Source of the DNA: an uncultured Pirellulaceae bacterium
GTDB lineage: Bacteria; Planctomycetota; Planctomycetia; Pirellulales; Pirellulaceae
Assembly (NCBI GenBank): GCA_938083195.1
Contig: CALKCK010000027.1
Location: forward strand, 1 to 64,000
DNA length: 64,000 bases
Direction: 5' to 3'
The notes below the pieces were generated by a model that was given only the letters and a program-made list of their open reading frames with translations, had not been told where the DNA came from and ran no database searches. Shown piece by piece: positions 38,975 to 49,297 of this stretch; position 1 is the stretch's first letter, and the number at the start of each line of letters is the position of its first letter. A program made the position numbers and the translations under genes.

Positions 38975-41011
38975 GTGGATTTTTTCGAAGCTCAAGAGTT
39001 ACGGCACAAGAGAACTAAGTGGCTGGTTCTGCTTTACGTTCTATCTATTCTCTTTATCATCTTGGGGATTTTCGGCACGCTCGCATTGATTCTCAGATTA
39101 TCTTTATTAGCCCCCGAGAGCGTCCCTGCTGAAAACAATATGCAGTATCTGTTACTGTTTGCAGTCGTCGCCGCTGTCAACGTATTAATCATCGGTGCGG
39201 GCACCCTCTACAAAACAAGCGAACTGCAATCTGGTGGTCAAAAAATTGCATCTCTCATGGGTGGGACACGGATTCCATCCGACACGAAAGATCTGGGTGA
39301 ACGAAGACTGTTAAATGTCGTCGAAGAAATGGCACTTGCCTCAGGTGTCTCCGTACCGCCAGTGTACATCATGAACGACGAGCCAAGCATCAATGCATTC
39401 GCCGCTGGATTCAGCCCAACCGACGCTGTCATTGGCGTCAACAAAGGGACAATTGAACAGTTAAATCGAGACGAATTGCAGGGCGTAATCGCCCATGAAT
39501 TCAGTCATATTCTCAATGGAGACATGCGACTCAACATCCGACTCATTGGAGTATTATTTGGCATCCAAGTGCTCGCCATGATCGGGTATTTCATAATTCG
39601 TGCAATTGGATTTGGCTCGCACCGCAGCAGGCGTAACAGCAAAAATGGCGGACAATACATTCTCATCATTTTCGTGGTTGCTCTAGCTTTTTTAATATTC
39701 GGATCCATCGGTCGACTATTTGCAAACCTCATTAAAGCCTCGATCTCTCGACAGCGTGAATACCTTGCTGACGCCTCAGCAATTCAATTTACTCGCTACC
39801 CTGAAGGAATTGGCGGTGCCCTAAAAATGATTGGCTCCTCCGCTACTGGTTCCAAAATGAAATCCCCGGAAAAAGAATCTCTCAGTCACATGTTTTTCGC
39901 CAACGGGCTTGCGTCTCATTTTGGAGGATTCCTTTCGACGCACCCACCGCTGGTCACCAGAATCCAAAAAATTGACCCGAGCTTTCATGGCAATTTCCAA
40001 GAATACCGACAACTTCGTGACAAACAGGCTGCTGTAAGGGCTAAGAAAACGAGACCGGATTCAGAAAATAAACTCGATCAAATACGATCGCCACTAGGAC
40101 AGATTTTCCCGAAGGAGATCGCAAATAAATTCCCAATCGATCCATTGCTTTTGGTATCCACCATTGGAAACCCCGGGGAAAGAAACGTTCGGCGATCTCA
40201 AGATCTGGTAAAGCATATTCCAGAAGTAATTAAACTGGCATCTCGCAACTCATATTCAGCGAGATGTGTTGGATTTGCAATTCTCCTCAGTGGTGATACT
40301 GAACTTCGCGAGCGACAATTTCGTTTGATTTTGAAGAGAGAAGGGGACAGGTCTTTGGAAACCACCAAGAATCTAGCGACTCCAACCTCATCACTACATA
40401 TGGCACTTCGACTTCCTGTCCTGGAAATGATTCAATCCTCATTAACCACTCTCTCGGTTAATCAGTATCAAAACTTCCGACAGACCATCGAAGAATTGGT
40501 TCAATTAGACAACCAAACGAGTTTGTTTGAGTTCATTGTACGACACCATCTTTTAATGCACCTCGACCGTAGATTTTCAGTCAAACCACCTCCAAAAATC
40601 AAGTTCCATAAAACGCCTCAACTAAAACCAGAAATCGAACTGATGCTGTCTGCATTCGCCAGCGCAAGTGCCAGCGGGAGTATTTTGCAGGGAACTAAAA
40701 AACCTACCCAGGAATCGATCGAAGAATCTTATGGCCTTGCTATGCAGGTCGCTGGTTTGGGTGACGCCCAAACCAATCATGCGCGCTTGCAAGCATGGGA
40801 AGTCTCTCAACTGGAACACGCAATGATCGCCCTCCATCAATCCTCACCAGCGGTAAAAAAGAAATTTCTTCAGGCTGCGGCGGTCTTGATTACCTTTGAC
40901 CATGAAATCACGGTTGCCGAAGCAGAATTTTTTCGGGCGGTCGCGGAATCTCTCGATTGCCCCGTTCCCGTTTTTGCAGTTGGCGAAATCAAGCCTGACC
41001 AAGGCCCCTAA
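38975..41011 (+). CDS. M48 family zinc metallopeptidase (HtpX-like)
   Basis: VIAHEFSHILNGDMRLNIRLIGVLFG; SISRQREYLADASAIQFTRYPEGIGGALKMI; follows lemA directly. Confidence 0.95.
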   Translation: MDFFEAQELRHKRTKWLVLLYVLSILFIILGIFGTLALILRLSLLAPESVPAENNMQYLLLFAVVAAVNVLIIGAGTLYKTSELQSGGQKIASLMGGTRIPSDTKDLGERRLLNVVEEMALASGVSVPPVYIMNDEPSINAFAAGFSPTDAVIGVNKGTIEQLNRDELQGVIAHEFSHILNGDMRLNIRLIGVLFGIQVLAMIGYFIIRAIGFGSHRSRRNSKNGGQYILIIFVVALAFLIFGSIGRLFANLIKASISRQREYLADASAIQFTRYPEGIGGALKMIGSSATGSKMKSPEKESLSHMFFANGLASHFGGFLSTHPPLVTRIQKIDPSFHGNFQEYRQLRDKQAAVRAKKTRPDSENKLDQIRSPLGQIFPKEIANKFPIDPLLLVSTIGNPGERNVRRSQDLVKHIPEVIKLASRNSYSARCVGFAILLSGDTELRERQFRLILKREGDRSLETTKNLATPTSSLHMALRLPVLEMIQSSLTTLSVNQYQNFRQTIEELVQLDNQTSLFEFIVRHHLLMHLDRRFSVKPPPKIKFHKTPQLKPEIELMLSAFASASASGSILQGTKKPTQESIEESYGLAMQVAGLGDAQTNHARLQAWEVSQLEHAMIALHQSSPAVKKKFLQAAAVLITFDHEITVAEAEFFRAVAESLDCPVPVFAVGEIKPDQGP

Positions 41012-41184
41012 TCCACCTCATCTTACCTATTCCGCCGTCGTTCTAGCCGGCGGTTATCAAGATTGATGCCTTGAGCGGATTGCGAGATTTCTCTAATATC
41101 CCCGCGAATATAGAACCACTCTCCATTTTGGAATTGAGTGGCTGGCATCCCTTCTCCTTTAGGTTTTGACATCCAAAACCCATT

Positions 41185-43128
41185 TTGGCAAATAGCAAAA
41201 TGAAATATCAATGGTTTTTGATCTTGGTCATGGTCAGCGCAAACATCGGATGTGCCAAGTTGGGACAGACGACGCTTTCAGAGGACTTACTCGGCGAGCA
41301 AGCGGCTTGGCTTGATGACTCGTCAGAAGGTACTGATCAACTAGTAGAAAACGAGGGGCTTGAGGAAGAAGAATCGGGACAAGAACAAAGTAAAACGGTT
41401 GACCTCGCCGATCGGGAATCTACAGACATTTCTGTCAAGCTTACTGCTAAACCAGAAAAAAAGAGCTCGGACCAGCCAGTAGAAATCAACCCAATTAATT
41501 GTGGTCACTCGCTCGAATGTGACTGCCAGAACTTCAAAAAGCCTCCCAAACTGCCTTACGCAGCGCCAAGCAATCCTCCCGTTTCCACCCCACTGGTCGT
41601 CTTTGACAATCATTCACTGACACCGCTCAATAAAAAACCGGCTGGCCAAACAAACCCAGTGCACGACAACCGCCTCAACTTATTACGCCCTCGCAGAACA
41701 CCCAAAGTATTAGGACCGCTGGCAATTAAGCCAAAGTCACGACTCCAGCCAATGCCCTCCGAAAGACTCGCGACGTCCAGTCCTTTAACGAGGAACGATG
41801 GTCTGGATACCTTACCTCAACAGACGACCGTAAAGGGTTTGACCGTAAAGGATTTGGGGCAGTCCTCAAACAAAATTAAGACCGATCGACTCGCATCTCT
41901 GGTCGCGCAGCCTTGTGCAAATTGCGATCAAATTTCGTGTCGCGGTAATTGTCCCAACACCGAAACCTCCGAAGATCAAGGGTGGGACAAACTGTTTGCC
42001 TTTGATGTTGTTGAGACTGGAGATTGTCCCGACTGCGAGGCTGGACTGTGCGAGACGAAGGATATGATAATCACCCCAGAATATCCCATCGTGATTACTG
42101 AGCCACCTTTCGCAATTCTCCCCACGCCTCCATTAGCCGATACAGCCCCGAAATCAGATGCGTTTCCACGCATAACCCGAAATCAAATCCCAGACACTAC
42201 TGAGGTGTTTACCCCCAACAAACCTGTCGCCAAACCAGATACTCAAACCCGCCAAGTGAATGGCTTCGACCGTGAAAATATGGGAGTCGTCGAACATGCG
42301 TTCGTTCCGCCTGCAACGCTCAATTCCGAGCCTCCCATTGCCAAGGCTGAGATGGGCCCTTCGAATGCTTTCGTTCCAAGAACTGAGAAAGATGCTAACA
42401 ATCCATCGCTCAACCCCGTCGATGAAAAAAACCAACTGGATGCCTCAATCCAAAAACTCAAAGGTCAATTAGACTTTGAGACCGATTCAAATCGGCGCAA
42501 CGCGATTGAAGTCAACTTGCAACTATTTGAGTTTCTGCGTCATCAGCTCGCCAACGATGGCACGCTAACTTCAATTTCTGCGGAAGAGAAAAAATACTGG
42601 GAACATCAACTTGAAGCCATCGAGACAATGACGCAGGGCGGGGGAGAGGAAGCGACCGAGAAGGCAACCGATGCAACGCTCGACAACCTCAGAATGGCAA
42701 TGAACCGCCTCGAATCAATGGCTGAACTGCAAATCATGAACAGTGCCATTTGTTCCGAAATCAAAGGCTTTGGAAAACACAAACCCTTTCCTGAAAATAG
42801 ATTTCAACCAGGACAACCATTCTTAGTTTATTGCGAAATTGAGAACTACGAATCGATAGAACAAGAAATTAATCTGGAAAGAGTCGTTCAATCTCGATTT
42901 CAGGGTGGCTATCAAATCGAGAATGAGGCCGGCCAACTGGTTCAATCAGGCCAGTTCCCAATTATCGAAGATAATGCACCCAAACGACGACGCGACTTTT
43001 ATCTGTATTTCAAAATTGAATTAAACGAACTGGAACCGGGCAACTATCGATTGCGAATGGAAATCGAAGATCTCAATGGACAGAAAAAAGGGAATCTCGA
43101 ACAAGATCTTTTATTTAATGTCCAGTGA
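41185..43128 (+). CDS. Putative lipoprotein with Cys clusters and coiled-coil-like C-terminal half; unknown function
   Basis: Lipobox-like SANIGCAKLG; CGHSLECDC, CANCDQISCRGNC, CPDCEAGLC clusters; charged helical segment then a beta-rich C-terminus. Confidence 0.7.
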   Translation: MANSKMKYQWFLILVMVSANIGCAKLGQTTLSEDLLGEQAAWLDDSSEGTDQLVENEGLEEEESGQEQSKTVDLADRESTDISVKLTAKPEKKSSDQPVEINPINCGHSLECDCQNFKKPPKLPYAAPSNPPVSTPLVVFDNHSLTPLNKKPAGQTNPVHDNRLNLLRPRRTPKVLGPLAIKPKSRLQPMPSERLATSSPLTRNDGLDTLPQQTTVKGLTVKDLGQSSNKIKTDRLASLVAQPCANCDQISCRGNCPNTETSEDQGWDKLFAFDVVETGDCPDCEAGLCETKDMIITPEYPIVITEPPFAILPTPPLADTAPKSDAFPRITRNQIPDTTEVFTPNKPVAKPDTQTRQVNGFDRENMGVVEHAFVPPATLNSEPPIAKAEMGPSNAFVPRTEKDANNPSLNPVDEKNQLDASIQKLKGQLDFETDSNRRNAIEVNLQLFEFLRHQLANDGTLTSISAEEKKYWEHQLEAIETMTQGGGEEATEKATDATLDNLRMAMNRLESMAELQIMNSAICSEIKGFGKHKPFPENRFQPGQPFLVYCEIENYESIEQEINLERVVQSRFQGGYQIENEAGQLVQSGQFPIIEDNAPKRRRDFYLYFKIELNELEPGNYRLRMEIEDLNGQKKGNLEQDLLFNVQ

Positions 43129-43147
43129 ACCAAGGTGACTCACCTCG

Positions 43148-44602
43148 ATGGATCTGATTCTTTTCATCCTAATTCCCATCTTAATTGTCTGCGGATGCGC
43201 TTTGTTCCGCTTGAATCCACGAATCCCCATGTCAACCATGCCGGCAATCTTACTCGGCGTCGTGATTGCTGGATCAGTTTTTGGGCACGATTTCTTTCAC
43301 GCGCCTTTCGGGCCCATTCCTATCACGCTGGATCGATTACTACTACTCGTTGCGATCGCTTTGTTCGCATGGAGGTGGCTCAAAGGTCGCGAGGATTTAC
43401 CGAACTTTAATTCGATGGACTTAGCGATTCTTGTTTGGATTACTTGCTTGGCTTTGAATACACTTTCCCATGACTGGCGAGCCATGGATAAATCTCCTTT
43501 GTCGCGACTCCTATTTTTCAACCTCTTACCCGTAGCCGTTTATTTCCTCGCCCGCAGTTATAAAACTAAGATTGGAGACCTGCGAGTCATTGCGCTGGTC
43601 TTGGGTGGATTTGGGATTTACCTAGCCCTCATTGCCTTAGCCGAAATTTCAGAATCCTACGCGATAATTTTCCCTCGCTACATCGTCAATTCCGCAGAGT
43701 CGGAGTTTTTTGGTCGCGGTCGGGGCCCATTTCTAAATCCCGTCTCTAACGGAATCTTCTTATCAGTCTGTCTATGCTGCTGTTGGATGTGGTGGCCAAG
43801 AATAAATCAAATCGGTAAATTTGGTTTAATCTTGGCAGCGGGTTTGCTCGGCGCAGGCTGCTTTGCCACACTCACTCGAAGCGTATGGCTTGGATTCGTA
43901 GTGGGCGCAGGAATCTTCACCTGGCTACCCGCATCCCGTCAACAACGCGGCTCCTTAATTCTTGCCGCAACCATCGTTGCCATCATTGCATTCCCTTTTG
44001 TCTCAGACAAGATTTGGGCGTTTAAAAGAGATAAAGATGTTTCGGTTGCCGACATGGAACAATCAGCGCAACTGCGAGAACTTTTTCTAACTATCGCGGT
44101 CGATATGTTTCAAGACCGCCCGCTTTTGGGCTGTGGATTCGGTCAGTACACGATCGCCAAAAGACCCTACCTTCAGGATCCCTACTCAGGACAACCACTT
44201 TCACTTGCCAAACCGTTTTACCAACATAATGTATTTCTCGCCTACTTAGTCGAGACCGGACTGGTCGGGCTGATAACATTACTCTGGGTACTAGCCGTCG
44301 TCGCCTATGCCAGCTGGTCCCTCTGGCTGGATAAATCTCTTGATCTTTGGCCACGACAATTTGGGCTACTCACGCTGGTCGTTATTGCCCACTATTTCAT
44401 CTCCGGAATGTTTCATGACGTCTCAATCATCCCCATGAATCAAACGCTTTTATTTTTTCTTGCCGGCATCATTAATAACATCAAAAGTAATGGAATCGAA
44501 TTTTCAAATTCCCAAAGCTCGCCGCCAAATACACTCCCGGTTCCCTCAGAACAACTCGAATTGAGATTCCCTTCGTTTAGCGAAAAAGCAACGTTCTCCT
44601 AA
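43148..44602 (+). CDS. O-antigen ligase/polymerase (Wzy_C-like) family membrane protein
   Basis: Many hydrophobic segments; RSVWLGFVVGAGIF, DRPLLGCGFGQYTIAK...YQHNVFLAYLVETGLVGLITLLW. Confidence 0.87.
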   Translation: MDLILFILIPILIVCGCALFRLNPRIPMSTMPAILLGVVIAGSVFGHDFFHAPFGPIPITLDRLLLLVAIALFAWRWLKGREDLPNFNSMDLAILVWITCLALNTLSHDWRAMDKSPLSRLLFFNLLPVAVYFLARSYKTKIGDLRVIALVLGGFGIYLALIALAEISESYAIIFPRYIVNSAESEFFGRGRGPFLNPVSNGIFLSVCLCCCWMWWPRINQIGKFGLILAAGLLGAGCFATLTRSVWLGFVVGAGIFTWLPASRQQRGSLILAATIVAIIAFPFVSDKIWAFKRDKDVSVADMEQSAQLRELFLTIAVDMFQDRPLLGCGFGQYTIAKRPYLQDPYSGQPLSLAKPFYQHNVFLAYLVETGLVGLITLLWVLAVVAYASWSLWLDKSLDLWPRQFGLLTLVVIAHYFISGMFHDVSIIPMNQTLLFFLAGIINNIKSNGIEFSNSQSSPPNTLPVPSEQLELRFPSFSEKATFS

Positions 44603-44629
44603 CGACCAGAGCTCTTTCGCGCTGGCGAG

Positions 44630-45379
44630 TTACCATAGATGCCATTGAGCGAAAATCAACACGTAAACGCCAAGCAACAGATTGGTTACCGCATGAGCAA
44701 CGACACAGTCCCAAAGGTTGCCAGTTCTATTCATCAACCAACTTATTAGGCCAAACCAAACGAACGCTGCGATGGCCTCCGTTGGGTGAGTCAAAACGCC
44801 GTAAGCACTTGCGGCTAGCAACGCTTTCCACGACAGACCTCGAAGCGAAAGATTCTCCCATTCAGGATCCTCAACCCACCTGACAAACCAGCCTCGCAAA
44901 AACAACTCCTCAATCAACGGAACAATGACAGCCAGTAGCAGGATTCGAAAAAAAAGAAACGCAGTTCGAACCCCTGAATCCTCAAGGGTAAAGGGATCAA
45001 AAGAGGGTCGACTAAAATCAAACCCTAATAACCCTAGAACCCTCGGCTCAAGCTTTAGGCTGCAAATCCCAATCCAAATTGCGACGCCAACTCCCCCCAC
45101 CGCCACTGATAGTAGGGAAATTCGAAAAGGAAAATGCTGCAGATAGATTTTCCGAAAATAGACCAATAGCCCTGCCGCCAATACCACCTGCAACGCGATC
45201 ATACCGACATACCAATAGGTCGACGCCAATATCGCACTAGGCTCTTCTTCGGAAGCGAAATCCGGGTACCGACTCGCGATCAACAGGAATACCACAAGTG
45301 GCAAAACAAAGGGCAATGAGCTTGATGAGCGAGGGCTCCCCGCAGTGTCTTGTTGCAATTCTTTCTTCGCCATACCCAA
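44630..45379 (-). CDS. CPBP/CAAX-type intramembrane protease, resembling the exosortase-associated 'CAAX prenyl protease-related' family
   Basis: EELFLRGWFVRWVEDPEWENL, THPTEAIAAFVWFGLISWLM, VVAHAVTNLLLGVYVLIFAQWHLW. Confidence 0.8.
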   Translation of the reverse strand: MGMAKKELQQDTAGSPRSSSSLPFVLPLVVFLLIASRYPDFASEEEPSAILASTYWYVGMIALQVVLAAGLLVYFRKIYLQHFPFRISLLSVAVGGVGVAIWIGICSLKLEPRVLGLLGFDFSRPSFDPFTLEDSGVRTAFLFFRILLLAVIVPLIEELFLRGWFVRWVEDPEWENLSLRGLSWKALLAASAYGVLTHPTEAIAAFVWFGLISWLMNRTGNLWDCVVAHAVTNLLLGVYVLIFAQWHLW

Positions 45380-45581
45380 TTATAACTCGATTTAGCTAAT
45401 CTCGGCGGTTAATCATAGAAAAGTCACATCCGATTGCATTCACCGGTGATCAAAAACTCGGCTTGATCAAAACAACCTGCTTATAATAGCCTGCGTTCGT
45501 GTTGCTTGTCACTTCGTTGGACAGGATTTAACGACACAAAGCCTTTTTAGCCACCGACACTAGTTTGATCAGGTTTGAACC

Positions 45582-46826
45582 ATGCAATTGAGCTATCTAC
45601 GAATTTGGATCTGTTGCTCGCTGTTCGCAGCAGTGACTGCACAAACAACCTTCGGCATAGCAGCCATGCCCCAGAATGAAGCGGAGTTCGAAAAACTCAG
45701 AAACCAAATGGTTGAAATTGCCGTTGTCGGGGCCGGAATTTCTGACGAACGAGTTTTAAAAACCATGCGGGCCACCCCCCGACATGAGTTCGTCCCCAAA
45801 AAAATACGCAAGACGCAGTCTTACCTCGATGCTGGTGTACCCATTGGTAAAAGCCAGACGATATCCTCGCCGTTCATCGTTGCTTACATGACTCAGGAAT
45901 TGGATCCTCAGCCGACTGACAAAGTCCTTGAGATTGGTACCGGAAGTGGCTATCAAGCCGCCATATTAAGTCCGTTAGTAAAAGAAGTCTATTCGATTGA
46001 AATCGTTGAGAAACTTGGCAAATCCGCTGAGAAAGTTTTGAAAAAGCTCAAATACGATAATGTCTTTACCAAAATTGGTGATGGCTACAAAGGCTGGGAA
46101 GAAAACGCTCCGTTCGACAAAATAATTGTCACCTGCTCACCGGAAGCCATCCCAAAACCACTTGTGGATCAACTCGTCGAAGGTGGAATCATTATCGTTC
46201 CCATGGGAGAACGGCATCAACAGACACTTTTTCTTATGAAAAAAACTGATGGAGAAATGAAACGCTTCGCATTGCGCCCCACATTATTTGTTCCAATGAC
46301 CGGTGCAGCCGAAGACAACCGAAAGATTCTTCCCGACCCGAGTAGGCCCCAGTTAATCAATTCAGGATTCGAGCAGGGACTCGATGAAAAAGGATTTGCC
46401 CAAGGCTGGTATTATCAACGCCAACTAACTCTCGAAAAAGGAACTGCCGAAGAAGGAGCTAACAACTTTGTCCAATTCGACAACAATGTCCCAGGGCAAC
46501 TAGCCCAAGTGATGCAGGCTTTTGCATGCGATGGACGCAAAGTTCCACTCGTCAAATTTTCAGCATCGTTCTCTTGTGAAAACGTTGTCGTTGGGCCGCG
46601 GCAAAATGATCTACCGACCGCCGTCATCTCGTTTTATGACGAAGACCGTCAAGAATTAGGTATGTTTTCTTTAGGCCCGCACAAGGGATCCAAAGATTGG
46701 CTCACGCAATCGAAAGTGATTCGAATCCCTCGTTCGGCAAGAGAAGGGATTGTTCGAATCGGACTTTGGGGAGCAACAGGCACCGCGCGGTTCGACAACG
46801 TTACGGTCGAGGCAGTCAAGAAATAA
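45582..46826 (+). CDS. pcm: Protein-L-isoaspartate O-methyltransferase with signal peptide and C-terminal extension
   Basis: RATPRHEFVPKKIRKTQSYLDAGVPIGKSQTISSPFIVAYMTQ...VLEIGTGSGYQAAILS...GGIIIVPMGERHQQ; additional ~150-aa carbohydrate-binding-like domain. Confidence 0.9.
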   Translation: MQLSYLRIWICCSLFAAVTAQTTFGIAAMPQNEAEFEKLRNQMVEIAVVGAGISDERVLKTMRATPRHEFVPKKIRKTQSYLDAGVPIGKSQTISSPFIVAYMTQELDPQPTDKVLEIGTGSGYQAAILSPLVKEVYSIEIVEKLGKSAEKVLKKLKYDNVFTKIGDGYKGWEENAPFDKIIVTCSPEAIPKPLVDQLVEGGIIIVPMGERHQQTLFLMKKTDGEMKRFALRPTLFVPMTGAAEDNRKILPDPSRPQLINSGFEQGLDEKGFAQGWYYQRQLTLEKGTAEEGANNFVQFDNNVPGQLAQVMQAFACDGRKVPLVKFSASFSCENVVVGPRQNDLPTAVISFYDEDRQELGMFSLGPHKGSKDWLTQSKVIRIPRSAREGIVRIGLWGATGTARFDNVTVEAVKK

Positions 46827-47168
46827 CATGGGAAATTTCTAAACGGTTGAGTTTGACAAAGTATTTGAAAAACAAACTAACAACTTCGACATCCACTGCC
46901 CTTGATTGCATAACTTGCCGGTGATTAAGGGGAATTGAACCGGGCAGAGGAGAGATTTCAGCCAGATCTACCTCGAAAACGGGCTTTTCACACCACAAAC
47001 TTACCCCAGTCGTCGAAAACAGCCCAGCCGACTTGAATTACCAAGATCGCCTGTTATTCTAACAACCGCAAGGATCTACGATTTTTCGGGCTTAACATCA
47101 AGATACGAACGCTCGGAACGATCCAATTTCCTCATCATGACGAGAATTCTTCGGAGCAATAGATAACG

Positions 47169-48260
47169 ATGAATAGGTTCAATTCCTTGAAGGGTTTAGC
47201 AATCCTCGCCGCACTTTCACTGGGTCTTTCCGGAATCACGAACAGTGATGCCTTGGCCAATAGCGGTGGTTGGGGCGGCACGACGAACAGTTACGGTTCC
47301 ACCGGCAGCTTTTCATGCTGTGGCGGAAGTTCTGGCGGCGCACAACGCGTCTACCGAACACCAGTAAGAAACCTTCTTGGGCGAGTTGGTTACCGCATTT
47401 CCAACATTGGTCACCACTCATCCGGCGGGAGCTGCGGAGGTTTTTATCGCGCACCAATGGGAATGTGGGGAACGGGAAATTATGGTTGTTGCGGCGGTTG
47501 GGATGCAGCAGCAGGAAGCCTCTCAATGATGACTCCCTATGGAACGACCATGCCTGGTTCGGTCGGCCCCAACTCGATTATGGAACAACCTCCAGTAAAC
47601 TCACCGCGCATCCCGGACGGTGGTTCGATCAACTCGATGCTCGACACTCCAGGACCAGCAGTACAACCCCAACCCGCTAGTTCCATTCGGCCAATCGGCG
47701 GCGACGCTACCTCTAGCGACCGACCGGCAGTTGGCGCTTCGGTTCTGAATGTGCAATTACCTCAAGACGCTAAAGTTTTCATCAACGATAAATTAACGAA
47801 AACCGAAGGATCAACTCGCAGTTATCGGTCTACAAATTTGGAATTTGGAAAAGAGCATCGATACAGTGTAAAAGCCGTCATCCATAGAAATGGAATCGAA
47901 ACGATCAAAACTAAATTGGTCAAATTGATCCCGGGAGAAGACGAAACGATTCGATTTGATTTTGACAGCAATGCTCCTCTGAAAACGACTATCGCAACGA
48001 CACTTCGATTGGAAGTTCCAGCAGACGCAATCGTCACTCTTTGCGGAAGCCAAACTCAGAAAAGTGGTAAATTGAGAACCTTCACGACCAACCGTCTCCC
48101 CTCGGGAGAAACTTGGAAAGACTATAAAATCCAAGTCCAATTCGAGCGCGACGGAAAGACGATGACACAAGAAAAAACAGTTGATCTTTTCGCTGGAAAA
48201 TCACATTCGTTCACGTTCCTTGGTGATGATTCATTGACATCGCAATTCGTTAAGAACTAG
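47169..48260 (+). CDS. TIGR03000-type planctomycete protein (two copies of the domain) with Gly/Cys-rich N-terminal region
   Basis: LNVQLPQDAKVFINDKLTKTEGSTRSYRSTNLEFGKEHRYSVKAVIHRNG... and LRLEVPADAIVTLCGSQTQKSGKLRTFTTNRLPSGETWKDYKIQVQFERDG. Confidence 0.87.
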   Translation: MNRFNSLKGLAILAALSLGLSGITNSDALANSGGWGGTTNSYGSTGSFSCCGGSSGGAQRVYRTPVRNLLGRVGYRISNIGHHSSGGSCGGFYRAPMGMWGTGNYGCCGGWDAAAGSLSMMTPYGTTMPGSVGPNSIMEQPPVNSPRIPDGGSINSMLDTPGPAVQPQPASSIRPIGGDATSSDRPAVGASVLNVQLPQDAKVFINDKLTKTEGSTRSYRSTNLEFGKEHRYSVKAVIHRNGIETIKTKLVKLIPGEDETIRFDFDSNAPLKTTIATTLRLEVPADAIVTLCGSQTQKSGKLRTFTTNRLPSGETWKDYKIQVQFERDGKTMTQEKTVDLFAGKSHSFTFLGDDSLTSQFVKN

Positions 48261-48287
48261 CGACGTACAACTTCAGCAGTTCCATCA

Positions 48288-48324
48288 AGAACAAACCGCC
48301 AAAAACTTGGTGGTTTGTTCTTTT
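48288..48324 (+). terminator. Rho-independent terminator
   Basis: agaacaaaccgcca-aaaact-tggtggtttgttcttttc: 14-bp stem with one G-U pair, followed by a T tract. Confidence 0.88.
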
Positions 48325-48457
48325 CATTTATAGATACACACGAGGCTTCACACGCAATCTCGGCCTTAATTTGCTCCGGCCAATTCCTAAACTAGACTAG
48401 TTTACAGGGAGACTCTCCCCAGACATTCACCACTGAAGAATCAACCATAATCTCGCG

Positions 48458-49297
48458 TTGGCCATGGCAAATCGCAAACGAAATACGAAACCCAAGGGGC
48501 GGATAAATCGACCTGAAGTGAGCGACTCACCCAAGCCATCCTCTTCACCAGACACTCCAGATCTCTCCCCACTGCAGTGGACGCCGTACGCAAGAGCGAT
48601 TGCCACTGTATTAATCTTGGTTTACTTATTCGTTGTTTTAATTGGACCGCTCGCAAATCCAATTGCTTCAAAATATTTCAGCGGTCCAATTGCTCGACAA
48701 CTCGCCCCTTTACATCGCATTTTATTTTTAGGTCACGGTTATCGATTTTTCGGCCCTGACCCTGGGCCAACCCATCGACTGGTGTTTCGCGGCGTTAAAA
48801 AAGACGGCTCAAAATTTGAGGGATTCTTTCCCGACCGCCGAAACCAGAACCCACGTTTACTTTACCATCGCTGGTTCATGCTCAGTGAAACGCTCTTTGT
48901 AGAGCACGCCAACCAAGCAAATTCTAATTTCTTAAAAAACCGACAGGTAGAATACGAGCAACAAGCAGCAAGATTGGCGTCAGAAAATCGGACGAATCAA
49001 TTAAGACAATTAAAATTGGATCGCCAACTTGAACTCCGCTACTACCAGCGAGCTTCCGAAAGAACCGACTTTCTCGCTAACTCCGTAGCAAGAGTGCTTC
49101 TCGATAGTCACCAAGCAACTTCGATCGAACTCTTCAGCCAGGAACGCAGCATCCCCTTTCCGGAGGAAGTTGCAGATGGCTTAAAACTCAATTCCGAACA
49201 ACTACTTTTGCCCCCAATCAAGATTGGCGAACTAGACACCCATGGCTATCGCGCAGCAAATTTAGCTGACCCCAATACTCTGAGAGGGTCAAAGTAA
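48458..49297 (+). CDS. Membrane protein, partner of HTTM protein; unknown function
   Basis: TM segment AIATVLILVYLFVVLIGPLANPIASKYF; FFGPDPGPTHRLVFRG; overlaps the next gene at TAATG. Confidence 0.75.
   Translation: MAMANRKRNTKPKGRINRPEVSDSPKPSSSPDTPDLSPLQWTPYARAIATVLILVYLFVVLIGPLANPIASKYFSGPIARQLAPLHRILFLGHGYRFFGPDPGPTHRLVFRGVKKDGSKFEGFFPDRRNQNPRLLYHRWFMLSETLFVEHANQANSNFLKNRQVEYEQQAARLASENRTNQLRQLKLDRQLELRYYQRASERTDFLANSVARVLLDSHQATSIELFSQERSIPFPEEVADGLKLNSEQLLLPPIKIGELDTHGYRAANLADPNTLRGSK

Noticed and set aside
43135-43410. ORF MTHLDGSDSFHPNSHLN...
   Set aside because: Frame-shifted overlap of the clearly hydrophobic O-antigen-ligase-like CDS starting at 43148.
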